A stretch of DNA of 64,000 nt from Actinomadura madurae (GCF_900115095.1 NZ_FOVH01000015.1:124001-188000), one strand, 5' to 3'. Shown: positions 7,229-15,712, counted from the first letter of the stretch. Notes: generated by a model from the sequence alone, not told the origin. Program-made: numbers and translations.

Positions 7229-7936
7229 ATGAGTGAGGATTCTGGGAAGGCACCCGAGGCTGTGGCCGCGTCGGTGGTGGAGGCGGGACGTGCCCTGGCC
7301 CGCCTGGGACTGGTCACCGCCTTCGGGCACGTCTCCGTCCGCACGGGCGCCTCGATGCTGATCACCCCGGCCGCCGACCTGTCCGGCGTCACGGCGGACG
7401 CCCTGGTGGAGGTGCCCCTCGGCGCCGCGGACCTGCCGTCCGGTGCCCCGGCCGAGAGCTGGGCCCACCTCGCCCTCTACCGCGCCCGCCCGGACGCGGC
7501 GGCCGTCGCCCGTGCCCAGCCGCCCGCCGCCTTCGCCGCGGCGGCGGCCGCCGACGCGCTGCCCGCGCTGTACGGCCAGGCCGCGTGGCTCGGCCCGGTG
7601 GTGCCGGTCCATCCCAGTGGTCGGCTGCTGCGCTCGGCCGCGCCGGCCGAGAGCGCCGCCCGCAGCCTGCCGGAGGGCGAGGCCCTGCTGCTCCGCGGCA
7701 ACGGCGCCCTCACGCTCGGCGCCACGCCGGGCCTCGCCGTGGCGCGGATGTGGCTGCTGTCCGCGCTGTGCACGGCATGGCTCGCGGCCGAAGCCGCGGG
7801 CCGGGTCACCGCGCTGACCGGCGAGGAGATCGGCGCATGGCGCTCCGTCCAGGACGAGCTCCTGCCGCGCCTCTGGCGGCACCTGGCCCGCGGCGTCCCC
7901 GCGGATCAGCCGGCGACGAGCGTCGACGGCGTGTAG
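7229..7936 (+). CDS. Class II aldolase/adducin family protein
   Basis: A 235-residue member of the zinc-dependent class II aldolase/adducin fold, as in L-fuculose-phosphate aldolase or HpcH-unrelated decarboxylases. The N-terminal LARLGLVTAFGHVSVRTG and the phosphate-site-like MLITPAADLSG match the family. However, the His-x-His metal motif near mid-protein is replaced: the visible sequence there is AWAHLAL-like and AAVARAQPPAA instead of the usual ...VHTHPPY. This suggests a non-classical or metal-free active site. The ATG is only 4 bases past the operator and no Shine-Dalgarno is seen, so the message may be leaderless. Its end overlaps the convergent SnoaL-like gene by 31 bases. Confidence 0.7.
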   Translation: MSEDSGKAPEAVAASVVEAGRALARLGLVTAFGHVSVRTGASMLITPAADLSGVTADALVEVPLGAADLPSGAPAESWAHLALYRARPDAAAVARAQPPAAFAAAAAADALPALYGQAAWLGPVVPVHPSGRLLRSAAPAESAARSLPEGEALLLRGNGALTLGATPGLAVARMWLLSALCTAWLAAEAAGRVTALTGEEIGAWRSVQDELLPRLWRHLARGVPADQPATSVDGV

Positions 7937-8775
7937 GGGATGAGGGTCTCCGACCACGCCTCGCGGGCGAACGCGGGGTCGCCCCAGCGGCTCGTGGGGG
8001 ACTTCGCCGTCCAGGCGGCGTACTCGTACATCGACGCCACCATCCCGTCCCGCACCTCGAAGGCGAACACGAAGTGGTTGGCGACCACCTCGCCGTCCAG
8101 CGCGCCCTCGACGCGGGCCTCCAGCACGACGAGCGGGCCGTTGGCCGCGACCCGCTTGGCCTCCAGCACGACCCCCGCGACCATCTCCTCGTGGTGCCCG
8201 GCGAACATCCGCCGGGCGACGTCCTTGCCGACGAGCACGCCCTCCGGCGGTTCCTGCTCGCCCGCCGGCACGGGGATCATGATCCGGACGTCCTCGGCGA
8301 GCACGTCGACGAAGCCGCTCCAGTCCCCGGTCGCGCCGCCGCGCTGCAGCCCCTCGAAGGCGGCCCGCGCGACCTCGACCGCGCCCGGCTCGGCGGGCCG
8401 CAGCCCGAGCGGTGCGCCGAGCGCGGGACCGATGTCCATGTGCACCCGGTAGTCGGCCACCGTGTCGCCCGCCATCTCGATCACGGTGACGCAGGGCAGC
8501 GCCACCGGCGTGCCGGCGGGCGTCTCGGTCTCGATCGTGAACCGGCAGAACAGCCGGTCCCCGACCTCGGCGACCTGGTCGACGGTGTGCCTGACCCGCG
8601 GCAGGGTGCCGGCCGCCGCGGCGGTCGCGGCGATCACCGCGGTCCGGCCGGTCAGCGGCTCCTCGTTGCCGAACCGGTACGTCGCGTCGTCGGCGAACCA
8701 CGCCCCGAACGCCTCGGCGTCGCCGGCGTCCACCGCCGCGCACATGGCGTGCACCATCCGCTCTCGCGCGTTCAT
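7906..8775 (-). CDS. Tandem SnoaL/NTF2-like domain protein
   Basis: A 289-residue protein with two NTF2/SnoaL-like cone-shaped alpha+beta barrel domains. The first (about residues 1-120) begins RERMVHAMCAAVDAGDAEAF with FADDATYRFGNEEPLTG. The second (about 135-285) has LQRGGATGDWSGFVDVLAEDV and VLVGKDVARRMFAGHHEEM. Such domains act as cyclases, isomerases or dehydratases, or as binding modules. It is coupled by 4 bases to the upstream cupin gene in a minus-strand unit with the IclR regulator. The reaction is unknown. Confidence 0.78.
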   Translation of the reverse strand: MNARERMVHAMCAAVDAGDAEAFGAWFADDATYRFGNEEPLTGRTAVIAATAAAAGTLPRVRHTVDQVAEVGDRLFCRFTIETETPAGTPVALPCVTVIEMAGDTVADYRVHMDIGPALGAPLGLRPAEPGAVEVARAAFEGLQRGGATGDWSGFVDVLAEDVRIMIPVPAGEQEPPEGVLVGKDVARRMFAGHHEEMVAGVVLEAKRVAANGPLVVLEARVEGALDGEVVANHFVFAFEVRDGMVASMYEYAAWTAKSPTSRWGDPAFAREAWSETLIPYTPSTLVAG

Positions 8776-9242
8776 CGGCTCCCCTCCTTCAGCGACAGCC
8801 CGTGGCGGGCCATCACCCCGGCGATCAGCTCCATGTCGCGGGGGCCGGGCGGCAGCTCGCTGAGCTCCCGGTAGTAGTCCTCCAGGCCGGGCGGGGAGAC
8901 GACCGCCACGACCCGGGTCTCGTCCTGGAACGGGTTGTCGAACGTGTGCGGCACCCGGCGCGGCAGGAGAAGCGAGTCCCCGGCGCGGAGGAGATGGTGC
9001 TCGCCGTCCAGCTCGATCCTCACCCTGCCGCGCGTGCAGGTGAACATCTCGTCCTCGCGGCTGTGGACGTGCGTGGGCGGTCCGCCGAGGCCGGGCGGGA
9101 CGATGTACTCGAACAGGGAGTAGGCGCCCGCGGTGTCGGCCCCGGTCAACCTGACGTGGATGCCCAGCCCTATCGCACCGACGTCCGTCCCCTCCCCGGA
9201 GCGCACCACCCGGTGTTCCTGCTGGGCGTTCCCTATGGTCAT
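8772..9242 (-). CDS. Cupin domain protein
   Basis: A 156-residue single-cupin protein. Motif 1 is PTHVHSREDEMFTCTRGRVRIE near residues 56-77, with two His and a Glu as metal ligands. Motif 2 is AGDSLLLPRRVPHTFDNP near residues 90-107, with the third His. The family includes metal-dependent quercetinase-like dioxygenases and small-molecule isomerases. It overlaps the SnoaL-like gene by 4 bases and lies 66 bases below the IclR gene, all on one strand. No substrate can be assigned. Confidence 0.8.
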   Translation of the reverse strand: MTIGNAQQEHRVVRSGEGTDVGAIGLGIHVRLTGADTAGAYSLFEYIVPPGLGGPPTHVHSREDEMFTCTRGRVRIELDGEHHLLRAGDSLLLPRRVPHTFDNPFQDETRVVAVVSPPGLEDYYRELSELPPGPRDMELIAGVMARHGLSLKEGSR

Positions 9243-9308
9243 GGTCCTCTCCTTTGCCTCCCCGGGAGTCCCGGCGTGCTGTGCGTCACAGCGTGCGCGG
9301 GGGCGGGA

Positions 9309-10163
9309 TCAGGGACCAAAGGCATGTCCCGGCGGCTGGGACTCGGTCGCGGACCGTGTCCGCGGCGTCTCCCAGCGGCGCGTGGAGTAGGCGCGGCCGG
9401 CCGCCGCGGCCGCCATGCGCACGGCCGGCACCATGTACTCCTCGCGCACGGCGCGGCCGGGCCCGGTGACCGAAAGGGCGGCGGCCACCCCGCCGCCGGG
9501 GCCGAAGATCGGCGCCGCGACGCAGCAGACGCCGATGTTGCCCTCCTCCCGGTCGTGCGCCCAGCCCCGCTCCGCGACGGTGGCGAGCTCCCGCCGCAGC
9601 GCGTCCGGGCTGGTGATCGTCCGCGGGGTGCGGCGCTCCAGCCCGGCCGCGAGGACGGTGTCCAGCGCGCCCGCGTCCGACCAGGCCAGGATCGCCCTCC
9701 CCAGCGCGGAGCAGTGCGCCGGGATCGTCCCGCCGACCTGGGCGAGCATCGGCATCCGCCGGTGCCCGGTGATCTTCTCGACCACCAGCACCTGGGCCCC
9801 TTCGAGGACGCCGAGCTGCACGGTGGTCCGGGCCGCGGCGTACAGGTCCTGCAGGAACGGCAGCACCGCCTCGCGGAGCTCGTGGCGCACCGGGACCAGC
9901 CCGGACAGCTCGAACAGCCGGTTGCCGATGCGGTAGCGGTCGCGCGGCTTGTCCAGCCAGCCGAGCTCGATCATCCGGGTGGCGGTGCGGTGCACGGTGG
10001 AGCGCGGCAGGCCGGACCGCTGCACCAGCTCCGCCAGGCTGAGCTCGCGGTGCCCCTCCCCGAAGGCGCCCAGCAGCGCCGCGGCGCGCTCCAGCGAACC
10101 GATCGGGCGGCCGGAATCAGGATCCCGGCCAGCGGGACGCATGTTTGGGGTGGAGAGCGTCAT
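9309..10163 (-). CDS. IclR family transcriptional regulator
   Basis: A 284-residue IclR-type regulator. The N-terminal winged helix spans about residues 20-80 (SLERAAALLGAFGEGHRELS, then LPRSTVHRTATRMIELGWL). The C-terminal GAF-like effector domain includes IPAHCSALGRAILAW and REEGNIGVCCVAAPIFGPGG. It is divergent from the SDR-cupin-hydrolase-mhpB operon with only about 21 bases between starts, or 42 if the internal ATG at 10142 is used. It is therefore very likely the regulator of that meta-cleavage operon; IclR proteins commonly control aromatic-acid catabolism. The C-terminal tail is Arg/Thr/Pro rich. Confidence 0.92.
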   Translation of the reverse strand: MTLSTPNMRPAGRDPDSGRPIGSLERAAALLGAFGEGHRELSLAELVQRSGLPRSTVHRTATRMIELGWLDKPRDRYRIGNRLFELSGLVPVRHELREAVLPFLQDLYAAARTTVQLGVLEGAQVLVVEKITGHRRMPMLAQVGGTIPAHCSALGRAILAWSDAGALDTVLAAGLERRTPRTITSPDALRRELATVAERGWAHDREEGNIGVCCVAAPIFGPGGGVAAALSVTGPGRAVREEYMVPAVRMAAAAAGRAYSTRRWETPRTRSATESQPPGHAFGP

Positions 10164-10184
10164 GGTCCGAATCTAGGCGCCATC

Positions 10185-11018
10185 ATGAGAACCAGCCATA
10201 CGGGCTCTACCAGCACAAGCACCGGAACTCGCGCGGATTCCGGCGCGGACCCCGGGATCCGGACGGCGCTCGTCGGCGGCGGGGCGGGCGGCATCGGCGC
10301 GGCGGCCGCCGCCGCGCTGCTGCGGTCCGGCCACCGGGTCGTCCTCGCCGGCCGGACCCGCTCCGCCCTCGCCGAGGCCGGCTCCCGGCTCGGCGGCGAC
10401 CGCGTCGACCACCTCGTCTGCGACCTGGCCGAGCCGGCCGAGGCCGCCGCCGCGGCGGACGAGGTGCGCGCCCGGCACGGCGCGCTCGACGTGCTCGTCC
10501 TCAGCGCCGGCGGCCCCGCGCCGGGCCGGGTGCTGGAGGTGTCGGACGCGCAGTGGCGCACGGCGATGGACCTGCTCCTGCTCGGCCCGCTCGCGCTCAT
10601 GCGCGCGGCCCTGCCCGGCATGGCCGCGCGCGGCTTCGGACGGGTCGTCCTGATCACGTCCACGGCCGTCCGGCAACCGCAGCCGGAACTCGCCGCGTCG
10701 ACCGTGCTGCGGTCGGCGGTGACGGCCGCGGCGAAGCTCGCCTCCCACGAGTACGCCGACCGCGGGGTCACCGTGAACTGCGTCGCGCCCGGCGCCACCC
10801 TCACGCCGCGGCGGCTCCAGATCCTCCAGAGCCGTGCCGACGCCGCCGGAACCGACCTCGCCACCGCGGCGGCAGAGGATCAGGCCGAGATCCCCGCCGG
10901 CCGGTCCGGCGACCCGGACGAGGTGGCGGCGGCGATCGCGTTCCTGGCCTCGGCGGAGGCGAGCTACATCAACGGCACCGTCCTCGCGGTCGACGGCGGC
11001 CGGACCGAGACGGTGTGA
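10185..11018 (+). CDS. Short-chain dehydrogenase/reductase
   Basis: A 277-residue classical SDR. The cofactor motif ALVGGGAGGIGAAAAAALLRSG (short form GGGAGGIG) lies near residues 28-49, with VLVLSAGGP for the NAG-like motif. The catalytic serine region LITSTAVRQPQP is followed by a position where the expected Tyr-x-x-x-Lys is STVLRSAVTAAAK. The lysine is present but the catalytic Tyr is replaced. The C-terminal GTVLAVDGGRT is typical. Because of the missing Tyr, true dehydrogenase activity is doubtful, and it may be a divergent reductase or binding protein. It heads the plus-strand operon with a cupin, an MhpC-like hydrolase and MhpB. No ribosome-binding site is obvious. Confidence 0.85.
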   Translation: MRTSHTGSTSTSTGTRADSGADPGIRTALVGGGAGGIGAAAAAALLRSGHRVVLAGRTRSALAEAGSRLGGDRVDHLVCDLAEPAEAAAAADEVRARHGALDVLVLSAGGPAPGRVLEVSDAQWRTAMDLLLLGPLALMRAALPGMAARGFGRVVLITSTAVRQPQPELAASTVLRSAVTAAAKLASHEYADRGVTVNCVAPGATLTPRRLQILQSRADAAGTDLATAAAEDQAEIPAGRSGDPDEVAAAIAFLASAEASYINGTVLAVDGGRTETV

Positions 11019-11033
11019 ACGGAGGACCTCTGC

Positions 11034-11558
11034 ATGGCCGTATCCGGACCCGACTTCACGATGGCCGACTTCCTCGCCGGTTTCGCGCACGTCGTGCGGC
11101 CCGGCGGGCAGCGCCCGCTCGTGGTCCACGACGACGACCTCGAAACGATCCCGGCCGGATCGGTGCCGAACCCGACCACGCTCCGGATCGCCGGAACCCT
11201 GCCGACCACGACCTTCGAGCTGTTCCGCCAGGTCATCCCGCCCGGCGCCAGCTCGGACATGCAGCGGCACTACCACGAGACCGTCCACTTCGTGATCAGC
11301 GGTGAAGGCCACAGCCTGATCGAAGGGGACGGCGGCGCCGACGGCGAGACCGTGGCCTGGACGGCCGGGTCCTTCGTCTACACGCCGCCGTGGGCCTGGC
11401 ACCGGCACTACAACGACTCGTCCGAGCATCCCGTGGAGTTCCTGACCATCGAGAACTCCCGCCTTCTCGGCCTCTTCGGTCTCGTCCGCCGGGAAAGCGC
11501 CGGCCTGGCGACCCTCCAGGAGGCCCGCGACCGTTTCGACCAGACGGAGGAGACATGA
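11034..11558 (+). CDS. Cupin domain protein, dioxygenase-like
   Basis: A 174-residue cupin. The first motif QRHYHETVHFVISGEGHS (about residues 82-99) has His-x-His and Glu-like spacing. The second motif GSFVYTPPWAWHRHYNDS (about 112-129) is typical of gentisate-dioxygenase-like cupins. GGAGG stands 8 bases before the ATG. The stop overlaps the next ATG as ATGA. Its place inside a meta-cleavage operon suggests an auxiliary oxygenase or isomerase acting on a ring-fission product. Exact function is unknown. Confidence 0.8.
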   Translation: MAVSGPDFTMADFLAGFAHVVRPGGQRPLVVHDDDLETIPAGSVPNPTTLRIAGTLPTTTFELFRQVIPPGASSDMQRHYHETVHFVISGEGHSLIEGDGGADGETVAWTAGSFVYTPPWAWHRHYNDSSEHPVEFLTIENSRLLGLFGLVRRESAGLATLQEARDRFDQTEET

Positions 11559-12466
11559 GCGAGACACTCCCGGCCGGTCCGCCGATTCCCCGGCACATCA
11601 GCATCTGGGGGGAACTGGCCGACCTCGACCACACCCTGCGGCACGTCGACGTCCCGCTGGGCGAGGCCACGGTGCGCACCAGGGTCCTCCAGGCCGGGTC
11701 CGGTCCCGACCTGGTCCTGCTGCACGGCACCGGCGGCCACCTGGAGGCCTACGCCCGCGACCTCGCCGGGCTGGCCGCCGACTTCCGCGTCACGGCCTAC
11801 GACATGGTCGGCCACGGCTGGTCGGAGCTGCCCGACCGCCCCTACACGATCGACGTGCTCTGCGACCACCTGGTGGGCCTGCTCGACTCGCTCGGCATCG
11901 GCAGGGCGCACCTGTCCGGCGAGTCGCTCGGCGGCTGGGTCGCCGCCTGGGCGGGCGCGTACCACGCCGACCGCGTGGACCGGCTGGTCCTCAACACGCC
12001 CGGCAACATCGCCAACAAGCCCGACGTGATGGCGCGGTTGCGCGACAGCACCATGGCGGCGGTCCAGGACCCCAGCGACGCGACCGTGCGGCGGCGGGTG
12101 GAGTTCCTCTTCCACCACAAGGAGATGGTCACCGACGAACTGGTGAACCTGCGGCGCAGCGTGTACTCCCGGCCGGGCTTCGTCCAGGCGATCACCAACA
12201 CGCTCGTCCTCCAGGACCCCCGGGTCCGCGAGGACTTCGCCTGGGACCCCTCCTGGGTGTCGCGGATCACCGCGCCGACCCTGCTGCTCTGGACGGACCA
12301 CGACCCGACCGGCGGGCTCGACGAGGCCGAGATGCTCCTCGGCTGGCTTCCCGACGCCCGCCTGCACGTCATCGAGGACGCCGGCCACTGGCCCCAGTGG
12401 GAGCAGGCCGACGACTACCTCCGGGTCCACCGCGACTGGCTCGTCCACGGCAAGGACCCGGTCTGA
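11555..12466 (+). CDS. Meta-cleavage product hydrolase-like alpha/beta hydrolase (MhpC/BphD type)
   Basis: A 303-residue alpha/beta hydrolase expected to hydrolyse the C-C bond of a 2-hydroxy-6-oxo-dienoate formed by the extradiol dioxygenase encoded next to it. The oxyanion-hole strand reads LVLLHGTGGHLEAY (about residues 50-63). The nucleophile elbow is GESLGG (about 112-117), the acid is in LLWTDHDPTGG (about 247-257) and the base in EDAGHWPQWEQ (about 272-282). ATGA coupling upstream and a 1-base TGATG overlap to mhpB downstream show one transcription-translation unit. Confidence 0.92.
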   Translation: MSETLPAGPPIPRHISIWGELADLDHTLRHVDVPLGEATVRTRVLQAGSGPDLVLLHGTGGHLEAYARDLAGLAADFRVTAYDMVGHGWSELPDRPYTIDVLCDHLVGLLDSLGIGRAHLSGESLGGWVAAWAGAYHADRVDRLVLNTPGNIANKPDVMARLRDSTMAAVQDPSDATVRRRVEFLFHHKEMVTDELVNLRRSVYSRPGFVQAITNTLVLQDPRVREDFAWDPSWVSRITAPTLLLWTDHDPTGGLDEAEMLLGWLPDARLHVIEDAGHWPQWEQADDYLRVHRDWLVHGKDPV

Positions 12467-13401
12467 TGGCCGAGATCGCGGGCTTCGTCGGGATGTCCCA
12501 CAGCCCCTTCGCGACGCTGCTTCCCCCCGACGGCCCGGAGGGGCCGGGCGGACGGTTCCTCCACGACGCCGGCCGGGTGCGGCGCGCCGTGGACCGGCTC
12601 GCTCCGGACGCGATCGTCGTCATCGGCCCCGACCACTTCCACGCGAACTTCTACGACGTGATGCCGCCGTTCGTCCTCGGGGTGGAGGAGGCCGTCGGGT
12701 TCGGCGACTTCGGCAGCGCGGCCGGTCCCCTCCCGGTGGCCGAGGGGCTCGCGTGGTCGGTGCGGGAGGGCCTCGCGGACGCCGGCTTCGACATCGCGCT
12801 GTCGTACGCCCTCACCGTCGACCACGGCACGGTGCAGAGCTACGAGATGATCAGCGGCCGCGCGGGGGTGCCGATCGTGCCGCTCGTGGTGAACACCGCG
12901 GCGCCCCCGCTGCCCGCGCTGGACCGCTGCGTCTCGCTCGGCCGGGCGCTCGGCGCCGCGCTGCGCTCGTCCGGCCACCCGGGACGGGTGCTGGTCGCCG
13001 CCAGCGGCGGGCTCTCCCACTGGCTGCCGTCGAACGACCCCCGGGACCCGTCGGTGGCCGGCGACCGCCGGACGGCCCTGATCCACGGCCGCGCCGACGC
13101 GCAGTCCGTCGCCGCGGTCCGCGAGCGGCGGGTGCGGGAGATGGGCGGCGACCCGCACGCCCGCGTGAACGCGGAATGGGACGCCTGGTTCCTGGACCGG
13201 CTGACCGCCGGCGACGCGGCATCGATCGCCGCACTCGGCCACGAGGGGCTGGAGGAACGCGCGGGCACCGGAGGGCACGAGGTGCGCTGCTGGCTGATCG
13301 GCCAGGTCGCGGTCGGCCTGTCGCTGGCCTGGACGAGCTACGAGCCGGTCCCCGAGTGGATCACCGGAATGGGCATCGGCACGACCTTCGAGATCGCCTG
13401 A
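12466..13401 (+). CDS. mhpB: 2,3-dihydroxyphenylpropionate 1,2-dioxygenase-like extradiol dioxygenase (LigB superfamily, type II)
   Basis: A 311-residue class III extradiol dioxygenase that cleaves a catechol ring with Fe(II). Alignment from memory to E. coli MhpB is close across the whole length: MSHSP at residues 10-14, GPDHFHANFYDVMPPF near 49-64, GDFGSAAGPLPV near 79-90, the acid-base His in TVDHG near 116-120, ASGGLSHWLP near 179-188, and PEWITGMGIGT at the end. It directly follows the MhpC-like hydrolase and shares the IclR-controlled operon. The natural substrate could be any 3-substituted catechol with a propionate or similar side chain. Confidence 0.93.
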   Translation: MAEIAGFVGMSHSPFATLLPPDGPEGPGGRFLHDAGRVRRAVDRLAPDAIVVIGPDHFHANFYDVMPPFVLGVEEAVGFGDFGSAAGPLPVAEGLAWSVREGLADAGFDIALSYALTVDHGTVQSYEMISGRAGVPIVPLVVNTAAPPLPALDRCVSLGRALGAALRSSGHPGRVLVAASGGLSHWLPSNDPRDPSVAGDRRTALIHGRADAQSVAAVRERRVREMGGDPHARVNAEWDAWFLDRLTAGDAASIAALGHEGLEERAGTGGHEVRCWLIGQVAVGLSLAWTSYEPVPEWITGMGIGTTFEIA

Positions 13402-13405
13402 CGCG

Positions 13406-13419
13406 CCTGACCGGTCAGG
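13406..13419. terminator. Palindrome between convergent mhpB and methyltransferase genes
   Basis: CCTGACCGGTCAGG is a perfect 14-base palindrome in the 13-base gap and the first bases of the convergent gene end. Its location suits a short bidirectional terminator, but there is no T-tract and the stem has almost no loop, so the call is tentative. Confidence 0.35.
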
Positions 13420-14239
13420 GTTTGACCGCGACGCCGCCGTACATGGCGATGTCCTTGTCCGAGACGGGCCGGGAAAGGGTCCCGTCGGGACGCCACTTGT
13501 GGATCTGCACCACGCCGGGCTCTTCCAGTTCCAGCCCGTCGAAGAAGCGCAGGGCCTGCTCGTGGGTGCGCCAGCGCAGGGACTCGCCGTGCGCGTGGTA
13601 GGTCCGCTGGACCTCGGCCAGCACGTCGCGGTCGAAGTCGTCGGTGGCGATGGCGAGCCCGACCCAGCTTCCCGACGGGAGCCTGTCCACCAGGTCGCGC
13701 ACGACGCGGTACGCCTCGTCGTCGTCCTCGACGAAGTGGACCACGGCGATCACGGTCAGCCCGATCGGGCGGGTGAGGTCGAGGGTGGAGTGCAGTTCGG
13801 GGGCGGTGAAGATGCGCTCCGGCTCGCGCATGTCCGCCTGGACGTAGGCGGTCCGGCCCTCGGGCGTGCTCTGCATCAGCGCCCGGGCGTGGACCAGGAC
13901 GATCGGATCGTTGTCGACGTACACCACCCGGGAGTCGGGCGCCTTCTCTTGGACGACCTCGTGGAGATTGGGGGAGGTCGGGATACCGGTGCCGATGTCG
14001 AGGAACTGCCGGATGCCTTTCTCGACCGCCATGTAGCGCGCGACGCGATGCATGAACGACCGGTTGGCCTGCATGTGCACCCGGAGCGCGGGCCACACCC
14101 GCAGCGTCTCGTCCCCCGCCGCGCGGTCGGCCTCGTAGTGGTCCTTGCCACCGAGGATGTAGTCGTAGATCCGCGCGCCGTGGGCCCGGCCGGTCTCCAG
14201 GTCCACCGAACTCCGGTCCACTCCGCCGGTGTCAGCCAC
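13415..14239 (-). CDS. SAM-dependent methyltransferase, Methyltransf_19 (DUF574) family
   Basis: A 274-residue protein of the S-adenosylmethionine-binding family that is greatly expanded in actinomycetes. The conserved N-terminal block ARIYDYILGGKDHYEADR (about residues 22-39) is diagnostic. The SAM-binding motif FLDIGTGIPTSPNLH lies near residues 79-93, and YVDNDPIVLVHARAL near 107-121. Function is unproven for most members. Paralogues are scattered, often monocistronic as here, convergent to mhpB. Confidence 0.92.
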   Translation of the reverse strand: MADTGGVDRSSVDLETGRAHGARIYDYILGGKDHYEADRAAGDETLRVWPALRVHMQANRSFMHRVARYMAVEKGIRQFLDIGTGIPTSPNLHEVVQEKAPDSRVVYVDNDPIVLVHARALMQSTPEGRTAYVQADMREPERIFTAPELHSTLDLTRPIGLTVIAVVHFVEDDDEAYRVVRDLVDRLPSGSWVGLAIATDDFDRDVLAEVQRTYHAHGESLRWRTHEQALRFFDGLELEEPGVVQIHKWRPDGTLSRPVSDKDIAMYGGVAVKP

Positions 14240-14269
14240 TCCGCAGCCTCGATCCCGTTGTCTGTACGG

Positions 14270-14288
14270 ACTTGTCTTTTCAACAAGT
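14270..14288. promoter_or_regulatory. Dyad upstream of the methyltransferase
   Basis: Arms ACTTGT (14270-14275) and ACAAGT (14283-14288) flank a 7-base spacer, 31 bases upstream of the methyltransferase start. It could be an operator or a leader hairpin. The 150-base gap is AT-richer than its surroundings and holds no other feature that I can support. Confidence 0.3.
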
Positions 14289-14392
14289 AGAACCGTGAAT
14301 CATCGTACATTTCGCATCACGAAAACGACGGCGAACCACCGATGACAATGGAATTGGGCGCGGGCTCGGCCCTTGGCGATAACGGTTCGAGG

Positions 14393-15619
14393 TCACGAGA
14401 GCACGCGGCGGGTCGGTGTGAAGCGGACGGGCATGGATTCGTAGCCGGAGACGAAGTTGGCGGGCCGGTGGGCGGGCTCGGCGGAATCGACCGGCTCCAG
14501 ATCGGGCAGGCGGGCCAGGAGCCTGCCGAACATGACCTGCATTTCCAGACGGGCGAGGCTGTTGCCCAGGCAGAAGTGCGGGCCGTTGCCGAAGGCCAGG
14601 TGCTCGTTCGGGTGCCGAGTGATGTCGAAGGCGTCGGGATCGGTGAACACCGCGCGGTCCCGGTTGGCGGACGGATACAGCAGCAGGAGGGTGTCGCCCT
14701 CCGCTATGGCCCTGCCGTCGAGCATGGTGTCGCGGGTGGCGGTGCGGGCCATGTTCTTGATCGGGGACACCCAGCGCAGCATCTCCTCCACGGCGGCGGG
14801 GATACCGGACGGGTCCTCGGCCAGGGCGCGGCGCTGCTCCGGGTGCCGGAACAGCTGCCACATCCCGCCGGAGATGACGTGCCGGGTCGTCTCGTCCCCG
14901 CCGATGAGGATCAGGAGGGATTCCTGCAGCAGCGACTCGTGGTCCAGCCGCTGCCCGTCGACGGTGGCGTGGGTGAGCGCGCTGATGAGGTCGTCGCGCG
15001 GGCAGGCCCGGCGGTCGGCCACAACGGCGGAGGCGTGGTCGTTGAAGCCCGCGAACGCCTCGGCGGCCCGGGAGAGCAGGGCGGGATCGTCGCCGCCGGT
15101 CAGCGCCCTGAGCATGTCGTCGGACCAGGCCAGCAGCGTCTGGCGGTCCCGCGCCGCGAACCCGAGGGCGTCGCCGATCACGATCAGCGGGAGCTGGGCG
15201 GCCAGGTCGGCGACGAAGTCGCATTCGCCGCGCTCGCAGACCCGGTCGATGATCTCGTCGCAGAGCCGTTCGAGGTAGGCCCGCCTGTCGGCGACCCGCC
15301 GCGGGGTGAACCCGGCGCTGACCAGCTTGCGGCGCAGCTTGTGCTCGGGATCGTCCATGTCGATCATCATCGGCAGCGGGCCGTTGTCGGGGCGGATGCC
15401 CTGGCCGTTGCAGAACAGCCCGGGATGCCGGGAGACGTACTTGACGGTCGCGTAGGTCGAGATCCCCCAGACCTCGCCGCGGGGGTCCCAGTAGACGGGC
15501 GCGTTGTCCCTGATCCAGCGGAGCTCGGCGTGGGGGTCGCGGCCCCAGAACTCACCGCTGATCAGGTTGATCGTGTCGTTGACCGGCTGGTCGGACCGGG
15601 ATGCGGGCGCGGGGCGCAT
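14393..15619 (-). CDS. Cytochrome P450
   Basis: A 408-residue soluble bacterial P450 monooxygenase. The I-helix oxygen-activation motif LIGGDETTRH lies about two thirds of the way along, followed by the ExxR motif in VEEMLRWVSP. The heme-ligand loop LAFGNGPHFCLGNSLARLEM carries the axial cysteine. The ATG at 15619 is preceded by GGAGGAAGGGAA; the frame reaching 15682 is an extension without a better start. No ferredoxin gene adjoins it, so electron transfer partners are elsewhere. The sequence type resembles CYP107/CYP105-like biosynthetic or catabolic P450s. The substrate is unknown. Confidence 0.95.
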   Translation of the reverse strand: MRPAPASRSDQPVNDTINLISGEFWGRDPHAELRWIRDNAPVYWDPRGEVWGISTYATVKYVSRHPGLFCNGQGIRPDNGPLPMMIDMDDPEHKLRRKLVSAGFTPRRVADRRAYLERLCDEIIDRVCERGECDFVADLAAQLPLIVIGDALGFAARDRQTLLAWSDDMLRALTGGDDPALLSRAAEAFAGFNDHASAVVADRRACPRDDLISALTHATVDGQRLDHESLLQESLLILIGGDETTRHVISGGMWQLFRHPEQRRALAEDPSGIPAAVEEMLRWVSPIKNMARTATRDTMLDGRAIAEGDTLLLLYPSANRDRAVFTDPDAFDITRHPNEHLAFGNGPHFCLGNSLARLEMQVMFGRLLARLPDLEPVDSAEPAHRPANFVSGYESMPVRFTPTRRVLS

Positions 15620-15689
15620 GGGCGGTTCCCTTCCTCCGGAGGCCCGTGCGTTGACGGGTCGGAGGCCGACGTCGCGCCGCATCGGCCGT

Positions 15690-15712
15690 CCGGATGCCGG
15701 GCCGGCATCCGG
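15690..15712. terminator. Strong hairpin between the P450 and LhgO-like genes
   Basis: CCGGATGCC (15690-15698) and GGCATCCGG (15704-15712) form a perfect 9-bp GC-rich stem with a 5-base loop. It lies downstream of the LhgO-like gene and upstream of the P450 on the minus strand, so it probably separates the two units. There is no long T-tract, as is common in actinomycetes. Confidence 0.5.
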
